Assembly (NCBI GenBank): GCA_022695795.1
Contig: MU404094.1
Coordinates: 1-64,000 of the forward strand
Direction: 5' to 3'
DNA: 64,000 bases
Origin: Biscogniauxia marginata
Lineage: Eukaryota; Ascomycota; Sordariomycetes; Xylariales; Xylariaceae
Each line of letters starts with the position of its first letter. The first letter of the stretch is position 1. The notes beneath the pieces are model-generated. The model was not told where the DNA came from and did no database searches. It saw only the letters and a list, made by a program, of their open reading frames with translations. Below are positions 37,620 through 49,932 of this stretch, in pieces. The position numbers were made by a program, and so were the translations under genes.

Positions 37620-38085
37620 CGTATTGGGTGTAGTGAAAAGGGGAGCGTAAAGAATAATGCGTCTTTGATTATCGTCCTTATTCTTTCCCTAAGCTTTTCT
37701 TCAAAACATGTTGTAAAAAAGGGGGGAGGCGGTGTTATCTCATTCTTTGACCGCCAGCCTTCCCTGTCGGCTGCCTGGTGAGTCTAAGTCGTGTTTGCCT
37801 GCGGTACCCGATGAATCTGAGTAAGGTAGGTTACTGTAGGGTGATGTGAGTTGATCAGCCACAACGTATAGCAACCTAGGAAATGCTACCTAAAATAACT
37901 ACATCTAAGCTGCCTTGGTCCTTGCACCATAGGGGTTGTGTTGCCGTGGGCGGTGTAATCTGGATTCCAGGCTCTCCTATCGTCAGGCTGTGTCCCTTTG
38001 CCCCCAGAATATCTTTCAAAAGCACCTCTGTCTCTAGGGTCTCTCTACGTACAAGCTTTCACGCCATTTGTTTTTGAAAACCAGT
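37620..38085. promoter_or_regulatory. Former divergent promoter between methyltransferase and epoxide hydrolase relics
   Basis: This gap of about 470 bases separates the divergent starts of two relic genes. No coding frame of note. It was probably a shared cluster promoter; no specific site was identified. Confidence 0.35.
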
Positions 38086-39472
38086 ATGGCGATGAATATC
38101 GTCCCCTATTATATCTCAGTCTTATCTGAAGATGTGAAAAGCTTACGCCAGAAACTTCTGGACGTGAGACTACCAGAGACCGACGACGAGAACAATTTAG
38201 AGCGAGGACCCTCAATGCGAGATATTCGACGAATCATTCAACACTGGCATACAGCTTTAGTTGGACATCTTTCGAAGCGAGATTGAATGAACTTCCTAAT
38301 TTCGAAGCCACCATATAGTAGACGGCTTTGGATCGTTCCAACTTCATTTCATCCATCAGAGGAGTTCCTCTCCGGATGCAATACCTCTGCTGTTTTTTCA
38401 TGGTTGTAAGGCTGCTTTCAGCTCCCTCGCGAGGTAATTGATGCTTAACATAGTTGCTACAGGGCCTGGTAGCTTTTACGAAGTGACCAAGATCCTTCCG
38501 CTGCTATAAAAGAGCGATCCGCCGTTCCACGTAGTTGCGCCGTCGCTTCCCAACTTCGGATTTTCGAGTCGGATTGACAAGCCAGGTTTCGGTATGAAGC
38601 AGTATGCTGAGACCTGCCACAAGTTAATGCAAGGTCTTGGCTACGGACAGTATGCTGCCCAAGGAGGGGACTGGGTATGTTGGGCCTTTATAGTTTAGTA
38701 GGATATCACTAATCATCTTTCATATTCTAGGGGAGTTCAAGCGGACGAATACTAGGTGCTCTATATCCTCAATCCCTTCGTGCACTCCACTTAAACCTCA
38801 TAGTCGCGACACCACCGCCCCTCACGGCCCCAATCAGCTTTGTAAAGTTCTTAACTACACATCTTCTCAATCGCTATACCAGTCAAGAGTCTCTTGGGCT
38901 CCAGAGAGCGCAAGCTTTCCAGGGTGACGGAAATGGTTACTTCGAAATTCAGAAACAACGCCCAAGGACTATTGGAGTTGCACTCACGGACAGCCCTGTC
39001 GGCTTACTGACTTGGATTTATGACAAACTCGTCACGTGGACTGATGAATACCCCTGGACAGACCAAGAAGTTTGCGAGTGGATTAGCATATATTGGTTTA
39101 GCCGGGCAGGGCCTGCGGCTAGTATTGTTATCTATCATGAAACTTTTAAGGGAGACTGGGTTTCTAGCGCTGCTACTTATACTCAGGGAACCAAAGTGGT
39201 GAGTCCATTCTTTACTCCGATGGAAATTCATGGCGCTTATTCTGATTGTACAGGGTTTCTCTTACTTCCCAAAGGAGATGTTTCGTACACCAAGCTTGTG
39301 GAATACACAGATTGGCGATGTAGTTTTTGAGAAGGAACATGAGCGTGGTGGTCACTTTGCTGCTTTGGAACAGCCAAAGGCCCTTGTAGATGACCCAAAA
39401 GTCATGTTTAAACCTGGCGGAAAGGCAATTGGTGCTTTCGAAAAGAAGAAAGTGGGAATCACTAAGCATTAG
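38086..39472 (+). pseudogene. Epoxide hydrolase (EHN/alpha-beta hydrolase type), recently disrupted
   Basis: The whole gene is traceable. The N-terminal EHN part (LLDVRLPETDDE, DIRRIIQHW) is followed by a one-base frameshift near 38250, then LNELPNFEAT, then another near 38317. The oxyanion motif region reads HG, then W created across a 57-base intron (38406-38462), then PGSFYEVTKILPL. A TAA stands at 38507-38509. SLPNFGFSS and the nucleophile motif GGDW come next, followed by introns at 38675-38730 and 39199-39253. The C-terminal half is open (GALYPQSLRALHLN, YFPKEMF, HERGGHFAALEQP with the catalytic His). All three introns keep good splice sites. Three or four lesions make it non-functional; epoxide opening was its likely reaction. 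Confidence 0.85.
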
Positions 39473-42400
39473 ATTGTTAACTTTGCTATCGAGACAAGTA
39501 TTTTCATGTTCCAAGTATACGAAACCCCACAGTGATATCGACTGCAAATTTATTCTATCATGTAACAAAGGGGAGGTTCGCATACGGCAACCGATGGGTG
39601 AAGTTCACAGTATAAACCCTGAAAAATGCATTTTCTCTCACCGCTAATTTCTATATTACCAATCCCCAAAGCTTACGTATGCTCATAGTACAGTGTTCCA
39701 AGGATCATTATTGTATGTACAAACGATGCAGGTGAAAAATACATGCGTGAGCAGAAAGAAGAGCAGAAAGAAGACACCCGCTCCGGTAGTACAACCAACT
39801 GAAGTCGCCCTATAGCCATTTGTTGCTCGGCCTTGGTTTTCACGGCATAAGGCATGCATTATAGGCAATAGCACAGTCGACCTGTCACTTAAATCTTACC
39901 GAGACTCCAAATTTAGGGTTGCCTGTCTGGAGACATTGTTGGTACTAACTTCTGTATCATGTCTTGTGAAGCACACCGCTTGAATAAAGCTCCCATACCA
40001 AGGAAGCCCACTACATACCACAATGTAACTTCAAGAAGGCTGTGTACAACCCTCTTAATGATACCCACTTGGACACTAAGGTCGACACCACCTTGTATCA
40101 TTCTATTAAGTCCTCCTTCTTAAATAGTGTGGTACTAAAGGTGGATATTCAGATATCACGCTATCTTGAAATGGTCCCAGTGGAGCCACCGTAGAGTGAA
40201 GAGGTAGGTTTTGGTCACAATCAGAGTTGCGATATCAAGTTCCATCTTCCAACAGCTGATATCTACCCAAGAGATGCTATGAACGCTGGGCCTGACTGCT
40301 AAAAGATGGAAATCATACACCAAAATAATAGTTCTAAGTCAATTGGTGTCCAGATACATCGGTTATTCACATTTTCAACCGTACAGTCACTTTTTACAAT
40401 CTAGCATCACTGAACGGGGATTGCTTTTTGAGGCACTATGTGTTCATCATTAATTGACCAATCGAAACTGCTAATTCAGGGCCTAGCAGCAAGATGTGTT
40501 TCCAAATATGGCTTTGGCTTCATGTCTTGTCTGTTGATTTTAGGGAAAATGTGTTATGCGCCTTAGCTTAGTGAGGCTTATATTTCAACATTGTCTATGA
40601 AACCGTGGGAAGACGGTTCTTAAGACTCTTCTACTAAGTGTCTATCGATAAATCCAGGGAGTGAATAATCTTAAAGTAGTTATTCTGGAGCAACAGTATA
40701 TATATAATATAGAATGAATTCTCTTAGTTACATCGAAGGCTCTTTATATATCTACATTTCTTCTCAAGCTTTTTTATACCTTCGACCCTATTTAAAGTAA
40801 TTGTACTAGTTATAAGCCGTATTTAATAAAGTATCTAGGCCGTTTTAAGTAGTTACAACTAGAATAACAAGGTATTTCATATAAAATAATTGATTATCAC
40901 GATTGAAATATGCAGAAATCGATTTGTTTTGTCTGTCTTGTGTACTTGGTGTTCCGTATACTTGATTCGCTCTATTAAAATTGCATTCATAAGAGTCTAG
41001 AGGGGAAAGGAAAAGAGTATCATTTTTACATCGCTGGGAACAATATGACGCGATTTAATTCCTGGGATACTCACTTCTAGAATAATGTCCGAATAGGGAG
41101 TGTGATGTATTTTGACTTTAGTTATCAACAGATGGATACCTGTCATATCTCAGATCATGTTACGTAATTAACCAGGCAACTTTCCTTGACTTTAACACCA
41201 CAACCTCGAGCTTACAATATCTTCCTTATTATATAGATCCATCTAGATCAGCAACCCTGATTTATTAACTATATTAAGAGCTCCATACTTAATCAGCATC
41301 ATTAAGGCATCGGGGCTATCACATGCAGCCGCTAAACGTCAAGGTTAACCGTAGATGGTTCGTGGGCCTAACCAATAGGAATCATTCCAGTATACATCGC
41401 AACTCATCGGATGTGCATTCGGATCCGCTACCCTTAATTCGGCAGCACCGAACGTCCCTTGCACACCTGCGCGCCGAAACTGGGAAGGAAAGGCTAACAA
41501 ACCCTGTACATACAATACCTAAGATAGCAAAATATAGCTTAATGTAAAGTTCGGGTTTAACTCCTATTATTATGTAGTTCCGGAATGGGAACACTTTGAG
41601 GTCAACTACAGTGGGCTTTCAGCAGCTAGCAAAAGGCTTCACACACCCCGAGGCACGACTCTGTATACACCCTATAATTTTATCTGAGAGCTGCCTTTTA
41701 TAGACCCACATTTCTATGTAACTGTAAATACTTCTGGAGAATAGTATAAACACACTTGCTGAAATTCCGTCGGTGACAAGAGACGTGGTTGGCCGAATGC
41801 GAGGCAGCCCTTGCTGCCAATACCTATTGGGCTCCCACCACAGCTAAGCACGATGCTAAAACGATAGGGGCATTGATGGTGTGGCGAGCTGAAGCAGATC
41901 CATGATGCATATGATGATGATGATGATGAGCCCGTTTACGTCCGAAGAATGATGCATATGAGGAGCTGCAATGAGAATCGCGAAAGCCGCGGTACTCTGG
42001 CAGAGTCAAACGGAGATGCAATCTGGAAATATATTCGTCAAACCCGGGCGATTCAGCCCGGGGGAAAACAAAAACTCCAATGCCGATAGATATACTGGCC
42101 AGAACTACAAATAGTACACAGTGGGAATATGGTTTCGCTTATAATATATGTCAGAACGAATATTTGATACAGAAATAAAGGCAACCACTCTCTCTGTCGA
42201 TCACCGTGAAGATATCATTGTACTTGGAACGTACACTGGACGCTCCCTCTCCACGGACCCTGCGCCCTACTCTCGAGGCTTGCGACGCAGACAATGTGAT
42301 TAACAACTTCTAGCATATGGACCGAACAGCAAGACGCGGGATATAGATCCCCACTGACTCCTTCCTAGCGTTCTGTAGTTCTCTGCTCGATATCTGCCAG

Positions 42401-43510
42401 GCGGCCTTCACGTCACTGCTTCTCCCAGGCGATACGAACTCAAGGGAGTTAGGACTACTGGGATAGGCATTACATTGCCTGAACCTCTTTGTCACGGCCC
42501 AATTGGCAGACGGAGTATACACACAGAAACGATGACCAGTTCTCAAGATATCTTCCCTGCCGGCTATGTTTCGTTACCTTGCCTGGCTAGAGAAGAACGG
42601 CGACCTAGAGACGGTAGCCTCGCCGGCTTGGCTGGAAGATAACGAGATACGCGCCCCTTGAAACCACGCGCCTGCTGGTACACAAACTATAGTTGTTCAG
42701 AATAATTTCGCCACTTAAGAACCGGTAGATACAAGCATCCGCGTACGCTAGACGAGTAACCTAGTACAGTCTATGTATGGCATTCTCCCGGGCCACTCTT
42801 AGTTTAGAACCCCAGAGGAAGAGATCGTCCGTTGACCTTCCCATCACGGGAGCTGACCCCCAGCGCGCAGCAGTCGCTATAGGGCAGATACACCGCCGCC
42901 GCCGAAGCCGGGCCCGCAGGAATCTGTGGAACAATTTCTCATGTCCACCGTTACTGAGATAAGGGGGTTCCTCGTACATTTGTTGCCCGCGCCGGGGGTG
43001 ATCTGGGAGGTAGCGAAACACCTTTCCAGATGCCGGGGCATGCTCGGCAATGAGCGGTCGCCCCGGTCAGGAGCACGTTATTTTTGGGGGCCCATCTGGC
43101 CAAAACCAACCTATAATTGATAGCCCCCTAACCTCACAGCCTCGACGGCAGCCCGGCTGGCCCCTTTGCTACGAACCTAGCACGGGTCTATGACTGCGCC
43201 TACTGCAAGCAAGCAAGGCGAAAGGCCCGTTGTCGCGAACATCGGGGAGCACTCAGCGAAGCCATAGATGCGACTACGGTGTAATAAAAACTTCTGCCCG
43301 CCGGAGTGGATCCAAGAGGTCTACTTCACATGAGAGATTGTGGTGGCGGGTGTCTGTTACGACTAGGTCGTGGGTTTATGTAAAATAGGCTTCGTAGGCT
43401 TGAAGATCACGTCGCAGGAATAATTCCATATACGATGTATATGTTTAGATTGATCACTGGCTAAGAAACCATTCTAGGGGAATTAACGAGCGTATATATA
43501 AGTGATGTAT
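39473..43510. other. AT-rich gene-free region with eroded repeats
   Basis: About 4 kb without a recognisable gene. Composition is strongly AT-rich at 40650-41300 with TA-based runs, consistent with RIP-mutated transposon debris, though no element ends or enzyme motifs were seen. An ATG-repeat run lies at about 41908-41930. The stretch 42600-43200 is more GC-rich but has only short, unremarkable frames. Confidence 0.4.
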
Positions 43511-44213
43511 CAGTTGTGTCAGTAACTGATTTTACTGATACACTTGATCACATGAAAGAAATGAAAAAGCGAGTTCGTAACAATGTCGTCCAGTTGCCAC
43601 GCTCCTGGGCAACCGAACGAATGGAACTTTTCTGTGTACTATTGACGAGGATGCCGAGCCTTGACTTGCGCGTCAAAGGCCTTCCGTGCGACCTCGGCAC
43701 ACATTGCAGGGGAAACTTAAGTTGTCAGCCGCCTGGTTCTCCTGAAAGAGGACTAGTCGCACGTTAGGGATCAAAGCCAGAGCTTTACTAGATTGGAGGA
43801 GAAGAAGAAAAAAAAAAAGAGTGATATGCGTTTCTAAATTCGACATTGTACCCCAGCCCCTTTCCCCTACCAAACGTCTTCCATAGATGTCCGAATCACA
43901 AAGGAGATCTCGAGGCTGTCATGTACTGTGACCTCTCCGTCAGCGAGTCCGGGATTGGCGTCCTCATCCACACCGGTAGGTTGTTCATCACCACGCTCCA
44001 CACGGGTCGTACATATCTGTGCTCGACTAACGAACGTCCTAGAGGCAACATCGATGCCCGCAAGCCCCGGCCCCACCCCCGGCCACTGAATCTCACATTC
44101 GAAGAAGCGCATTTTGCATTTGCAGATCCCAGATCTAAGAAAGGACGAAGCACCGTTGACTGAGGAAGGGGCGCTTTCAAGCCCAACACCCGCGTGTCCT
44201 TCATATAGGACTC
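43511..44213. other. Intergenic before NLR relic, unassigned frames
   Basis: Two overlapping antisense frames (plus 43846-44163, minus 43867-44112) and a plus frame at 43516-43767 are open but match no family I recognise. Their composition gives no clear coding signal, so they are not called as genes. Confidence 0.35.
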
Positions 44214-47200
44214 CTACTGCACGCTAGATGAACTTTCCGTCGAGTTATCAGATTCGCCCTCAGCGTCTGGGTCTCTCTCGGCATCTAAGTCATCCCAGCC
44301 CCAGTGCTGCAGTGTGCACAGCAAGTCTGGCCTGGGATAGACAAGCCCTAAAATGCTGTAGTACTTGCTATAATAGTGCACCATTAGAGCGGCGTAGACA
44401 TTGCTAAGTAATTTCACGAACGCGAACCTTGCGTCGCTATTCCCTGGTAATGTTTCCTCTGTCACGACACTTTCAAGTATATAAATCGCTTTATCGATTT
44501 GGTAATTAGCCATGTATGCACATGCAAGCGCGTACTCTGATATTAGTCGGTCACTGTCGTTTTCTGGGAAACCTTTTTCGATTGTTACGACGCTCTCGAG
44601 AATTTCGATTGCTTTATCGACTTGGTTATCGGCTACGTATGCCCTTGCAAGCTCGTGCTCTGACGCCAGTAAATTAAGGTGATTTTTTGGATGCATTTGT
44701 TGTTGGATCGTGATGAGAAGCTCGAGAGTTTCAATTGCTTCCTCAGCTTGCTCGGCAGCTATATATGCCGATGCAAGACTGTGTCTTGCCATTAGCTGAA
44801 ATGGAGTCGTTTGTCCGTGGTGTATAGCATCATGCATCATGATGACGTGCGTCAACAGACCGATCGCCTCTTGAACCCGACCACTTTGTGTGTATGCGAT
44901 AGCGAGGTCACGCTCTGTCTCAAGTCGACGCATATGTGTTTCGGGAAGGTGGCTTTCCTGCCACCTGTAAGTCTCTTCGAAAACGTCTGCGGCTTCCTCC
45001 CACAACATGTCTTCAAGCAGACAACGTCCGACATGATAATTTAAATCGTACTTCTTTTCTGTCTGATGCTCTTCACTGCTTTGGAGCAAGAAGTGTGCGT
45101 GTGGTAAGTTTGCTCCCCACAAATCATGGCTATCACGCCAGCCATCTGCATCTATTGCCCCGAATACCGTATTGAGGCGGCAGATGGCCTTATTCTTCGC
45201 CTGGTACTCACGCCCTTCGTTTCGAGTCCAAAGTCGTGTTGCCAGATGGACTAGACGGTGCATATCGAACATCTCGTCCTCGCCCCGCCTGACCAGGAAG
45301 TTGTACCCGCAAAGTGTACCAATCGCCGTCACCCTTTCCACCTCTGTATCGAAGGTAGGCAAAATCGATTGCGGTATAGCCTTCGACTCGATGCATGAGA
45401 TGAACGAGAGTAGCTCGGCGGCAGCATTGTCGGATTTGCGAATCTGCTTGAAGGATACAAACCAAGTAGTCGCTACAGCATTCTGTGATTCTAAATGCCG
45501 GGTATTGTCGAAGAAGTCCTTACTCAATAGGTTGGTGGCCTCCTTTTCGGCACCTTATAGCAACTCCAAGTACTTCTTGATAGGTATCTGGTTTTGGTTT
45601 AGATATGCAGCAGCCTGCGAGATCGCCAGGGGGAGGAATGTCAACCCTTCAAGCAATTCGATGACTGCTGCCTCGTCTTCTAATGGCTCCTTCTTGACCC
45701 GAGCCTTCTCGAAGAAAGTACTTGCTTCACCGAGACTCATTGTAGCTAGATCGACCACGTCAGATCCTGCCAGTAGCGAGGCCATTTTTATCGATCGTGT
45801 AGTAAAAAGCACCACGCCGTTTTCGCTATTAGGTAGATATTAGTGTATGCCGCCTCGCTTGCTGTCCGGCCCGAATATCACTTCCTCGTCGTCCGCATTA
45901 TCCACGACGAGGAGCCATTTCATCGTACCGAAGCTCAGATGGTGCCGTACCAAATCATTGACATCTTCGTCCTCAGGCTTCCTCTGAATACCGAGCTGCC
46001 TTGCTATATCCACGTATGCTTTCTCGAAGCTTTCATGGCTCAACGTCGGCACGCAGAACACTGAATATTCCGGCTGGGTCTCTTTTACCCAGTGTGCAAA
46101 CTCCAGAGCAACCTACGTCTTGCCAACGCCACCGAGGCCATGAATAGCAAGCTTCTGGCATTCTTTTTGGTGAAAAGCCTCTCTTTGAGTATGTTTAGGC
46201 TGTCGTTACGCCCTACAAATCGCTTATTCTTGGGAGGCAGGATGTAGTGACACCGTTCCCTGCTACTTTCTATGATGTTAGTTAGCGTGTTATTCCGAAG
46301 CTTCCTTCGCAACAAAACCCAATAGATGCTTTGCTCTGCTCATCCCTGATGGCCTTAGGGATAGCTTGGTAATAAAAAATAGCGATGTTCTGAGCATGGC
46401 ACTTTGTTAAGTACATCTGTTTGATGATCATCCCGCAGTAAAGACTACCCCCTAACTTAAGCCACTTAGCCGTGCCCTCAATGCCTCCTCTGTCCGCGCT
46501 TCCCCTTCCTCTCTAGAAATATGAGGCAAACCATTGAACTCACCCTTCTTCAGTGCGTTATCGTATATGTCTTTGATGTTACTGCGTACGAGCTTGAAGT
46601 TGTCTCGACTAATCTGGCTTGACCCGAATTTGCATATGCTCTTATGGTCTGCCTTTAGTTTCACAATATTCTCCCAATTGCCAGGCAACCCAAATTGTGC
46701 ACTGTCCTTCGGCACGATCTATAGAGGAGGTTAGAATAGGGATGAAATTGGTTGTCATAGGTGTCTTGTCACTTACGTCGTCAGAGCTCCCCAAAAGGAG
46801 ATGATATCGTAATGTAATAACTGATGGCGCCAGTGTTCATGCATGATATCCGAGAATATACTACCGCTTTTCAGCGTTTCTAGCAAGTCATGGCCCGTGT
46901 GGAATCCTGCGAGCGATGCGATCTTGGTTGTTATGGCCCCGAGGCTCACCAAAGCCTGGTTTCCGCCTTTATGGGGCGTGGCAAAAAAAGCCAATCCGGA
47001 AGTGGCATCCTTAATTGGCGTGTACTTCGGGTTGTGGCGCGCGTTGATCAAAGCCTGCTTTATCAATAGTCCACCCATGCTATGGCCTATGAATATGATC
47101 GGCCGTGATTCGATCCCATATCTCTCGACTCTGATTTCTTCTAGGAATTCACTAGCTCTGCCAGAGAAGCTGTCTCGATCACCGCCGTAGACTGCGGTAG

Positions 47201-47445
47201 CGTTATATTCGTACAGGAAAATCCGTGATTCGGGGACATATTGAGGGAGATCATCGCGGAGCCACAGGCGTCCTGTTGGGCCGCTAGGCTCGCGCCATGA
47301 ATCCCAAGCATGATCCGCGTCGTTATTGTTATGAGGATTGAGACCGTGGACGGCAATAATGCTGGATCTATTAGTTTGATTTACGATTGAGGGGGCATTT
47401 TCCCATACTCGGCTTTTGCTACATCGCCTGGCGAACTTTCCCCCT
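44214..47445 (-). pseudogene. NLR-like protein: SesB-like alpha/beta hydrolase, NB-ARC, TPR; disrupted
   Basis: This fungal NOD-like receptor gene is traceable end to end. The hydrolase domain (47390-46460) has IIAVHGLNPHN, WDSWREP, the nucleophile elbow GHSMGG and FFATPHKGGN. An intron lies near 46783-46719, and VPKDSAQFGLPGNWENIVKL follows. The NB-ARC domain has RFVGRNDSL, P-loop GLGGVGKT, the Walker B-like WLLVVDNADD, VVLFTTRS and GLTFLPLAISQAA. The C-terminal 437-codon frame carries repeated TPR units of about 42 residues (LASAYIAAEQAEEAIETLELL, DKAIEILESVV). Lesions are frameshifts near 46795 and 46160, a TAG right after the P-loop (46115-46113), and TAA at 45842-45840 and 45557-45555. 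No start codon was found upstream of the hydrolase. Such proteins act in non-self recognition and cell death. Confidence 0.85.
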
Positions 47446-47885
47446 CACTAGGGAACACTTGTCGGAGCGGCTATATTTTTCGTGTAAGCTGATATGTAGC
47501 CATAGATTCTGACCACTAACCATTTCCTTGTTTAAGGTACTGCAATAGTTTTCGACGCCTATGGCTTTGGAAAGCTCGAGAAGGATTAGAACTGATGAGA
47601 TATTGTGAGAAAAGTCTGGTCAGGCTGCCAGCCTGGTGTAACTGAGATAGATATCTATCGACCCCGCAGAAGTTCACCCAATCATTGTCGTAGAGGTACA
47701 TCTCATAAGTTTATTAGACTGTTATTTAGTATGGGCGAAGACTTGAGTGACTTATCGTATCACTTTGCAGAAGATTCGTATATTAGGCGCTGTGGCTGCA
47801 TGGACTGAAGCTGATAAGCAAATCATGAAAGGCTACGGCAAGCAGCCATTAATATAGCATGCTTCAGATGATTGACATGGGACAA
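47446..47885. other. Intergenic, no gene seen
   Basis: Separates the 5' end of the NLR relic from the 3' end of the ketopantoate reductase gene. The missing first exon of the NLR gene would be expected here, but no convincing candidate was found. Confidence 0.35.
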
Positions 47886-49382
47886 TCATTGCCGACCTAT
47901 CTCTGTCGGCATGAGGTGCCGTTTGACCTCGCCCCTAGTCAGCACAGCCTCAGCCTTCACCAGCCCGACCAGCCTCTCATGGATTAGCAGCTGGAGGCCC
48001 CCTTCGAGGTACCGCGTAGTCTCTACTAGCCAGCCGTTGAAGTCGTCTATTTCCGTCTGCTTGCCGGCCCTCACGTCCTGGAGCATCGAACTCGTGTTCT
48101 CCGAGACTTTAGCCCCGACAGCGAGGAGCATCCCCTGAAGCCGGGTGAAGGAGAAGCGCTCTAGGAGCTGCTTTCGACCAGCCTGCACATTCCCCGCACC
48201 GTCATCCCCGAGGATAGCATCACTACTTGAGCCCGCCACTAACGCGCTGAGCGTCCTGCTCGCCTCGTCCACGAGCGCATCAATTACGGGCGCTAGATCA
48301 TCATCATCGCCCCGGCTCGCGAACAGTTCGCCGTTCTTGCACCGCAGGATCGCCGTCAGGGGGTTGATGACCGAATTCACGACGAGCTTTTCCAGCTGCG
48401 CAACCCACAGCTCCCTCCTCGACACGCGGCGGCAGTCGAGGCCGGGGGCGCGAGCAATCTGCTCCATCAAGTATTCAGCACCGCTACCGCCACCGCCACC
48501 GCCTAGCATAACGGGCCCCACGAGCGCGTTTGCAGGCGACGCGTGCAAGCTGCGGAACGGGCCCAGCGAGATCACGCCGTGCGTCGTGACGCACGCGAGC
48601 CAATTCGGACCGCCCGACCCACCTATTCCTGCCCCGCTACCCATACCTGTATCCGTGCCCGCGCCCGGAGACGACGAGGACGGGAAGCGCGCGCGCGCGT
48701 ACGCCTCCCCCAGCGGGGGCCAGAGCCTACACATGCCATTCTGCGTGAACGCGACGGTCGACCGCGCGCCGAGATACCTCCTCAGCCGGTCGACCTGGGG
48801 CAGGGCGTCGGCGGCCTTGGTCGCGACGACGAGGTTCGGGATCTCGGCCGCGGGCTCCGCGACGGGCCCGGCGTCGGGCCGCGCCTCGGTCCACCACTCG
48901 ACGTCGAAGTCGGCGTTCCTCTCGGCGGCTTCGCGGTCCCGATCCCGGCCCTGACGAGCGAGCTCGATGCCCGGGTGCGCGGCCCAGTGCTCGAGCAGCT
49001 CCCGGCGGTGCACGACGAGCGTGATCGGCGCCCTTTCGGGGCCCGCGTGCCGCGCGAGACACATGGCGTACAGGCGGCCCATGTTGCCGACGCCGAGGAT
49101 GTAGATGCGGCGTTGCTCGTCGTTGCTGTCTTTGGCTCTTGTTGTCCCCGCTGGTCGAGGGGTCGTGCTAGTAGTAGTAGCGGTGCCCGGTAGGTTAGCC
49201 AGGGTCCATGCGTACAGCTTGGGTGGTTCGGAGCGATCTTTCAAGATCCGCTGTAGCCATTCTGCTGAGATGGCGTTTTCCTGCCGCGGCGGGTTGGCGT
49301 GATGCGGTGCCGTGTGTACAAGCCGCTTACAGGTGCTGCTGTCCATGATTTTCCTGGTGAAATTCCACCTAAGGGGAATCAT
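47886..49382 (-). CDS. 2-Dehydropantoate 2-reductase (ketopantoate reductase)
   Basis: A single exon of 498 residues. It reduces ketopantoate to pantoate with NADPH in the pathway to pantothenate and CoenzymeA. The N-terminal 90 residues are an extension. The dinucleotide site is YILGVGNMGRL (GVGNMG at 97-102). The catalytic region reads QLEKLVVNSVINPLTAILR with Lys332 and Asn336/Asn340. The C-terminal helical domain has FSFTRLQGMLL and SSMLQDVRAGKQTEIDDFNG, the ApbA C-terminal signature. A Gly/Ser-rich loop at about 235-260 and a Gly run near 294-300 enlarge it relative to bacterial PanE of about 300 residues. The GC content at third positions is high in the middle. Fungi often have several paralogues, so this may not be the housekeeping copy. 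Confidence 0.9.
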   Translation of the reverse strand: MIPLRWNFTRKIMDSSTCKRLVHTAPHHANPPRQENAISAEWLQRILKDRSEPPKLYAWTLANLPGTATTTSTTPRPAGTTRAKDSNDEQRRIYILGVGNMGRLYAMCLARHAGPERAPITLVVHRRELLEHWAAHPGIELARQGRDRDREAAERNADFDVEWWTEARPDAGPVAEPAAEIPNLVVATKAADALPQVDRLRRYLGARSTVAFTQNGMCRLWPPLGEAYARARFPSSSSPGAGTDTGMGSGAGIGGSGGPNWLACVTTHGVISLGPFRSLHASPANALVGPVMLGGGGGGSGAEYLMEQIARAPGLDCRRVSRRELWVAQLEKLVVNSVINPLTAILRCKNGELFASRGDDDDLAPVIDALVDEASRTLSALVAGSSSDAILGDDGAGNVQAGRKQLLERFSFTRLQGMLLAVGAKVSENTSSMLQDVRAGKQTEIDDFNGWLVETTRYLEGGLQLLIHERLVGLVKAEAVLTRGEVKRHLMPTEIGRQ

Positions 49383-49932
49383 GGTGAAGTTGGTGAAGTT
49401 ACTGCTAGCAGCTGGGCAGCTCAGCGTTGTAACGTAGAACAGCGTTCATATCTGTGATTAGCCGGGTTAGAGCACCTCGAAACCACCGATGTTCATGCCA
49501 GATGATAGACAATATGAAATAATTTCAAAAATTGGATGTTATTATGCTTTTTTGGGGGAAGGGAGACATAAGGTTTGCGACGTTGGCGAATTTACTAACT
49601 GAGAGAGCGGTAAAACCCCGGGGATCATCCTCTGCTTAGGTACGCGCGAGTGACCAATGCAACCCCCTATTTCATTTTCGCTGGTTTAGGCACTAGGCAC
49701 ACACAATAAGGTGGTTCTGGAAGCCTAACCCTTCTTAGGTACGTACTTATTGGCACTTAACATGAAGCTAGCCTATAGGCTATTGGCTTAATGACGTACT
49801 CTAACAATCATGTTCCTCGCAACGCACTTTCCCTTGGTACCTAGTGCCCTTGTCCAGCCCCCAATCTCCAAGCGCATCTTAGCTCGAGCTGATTTATTCA
49901 AGGCATCGCTGGTGGAGGAAGACCTATCCAGA
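49383..49932. other. Intergenic, promoter side of the reductase
   Basis: Between the reductase start and the end of the next minus-strand gene. Contains TTAGGTACG motifs at about 49637 and 49736. No gene recognised. Confidence 0.4.

Noticed and set aside
43196..43250. Possible Zn2Cys6-like motif in the plus frame (CAYCKQARRKARC)
   Set aside because: Spacing between the second and third Cys is eight, not six, and the second cysteine set is missing.
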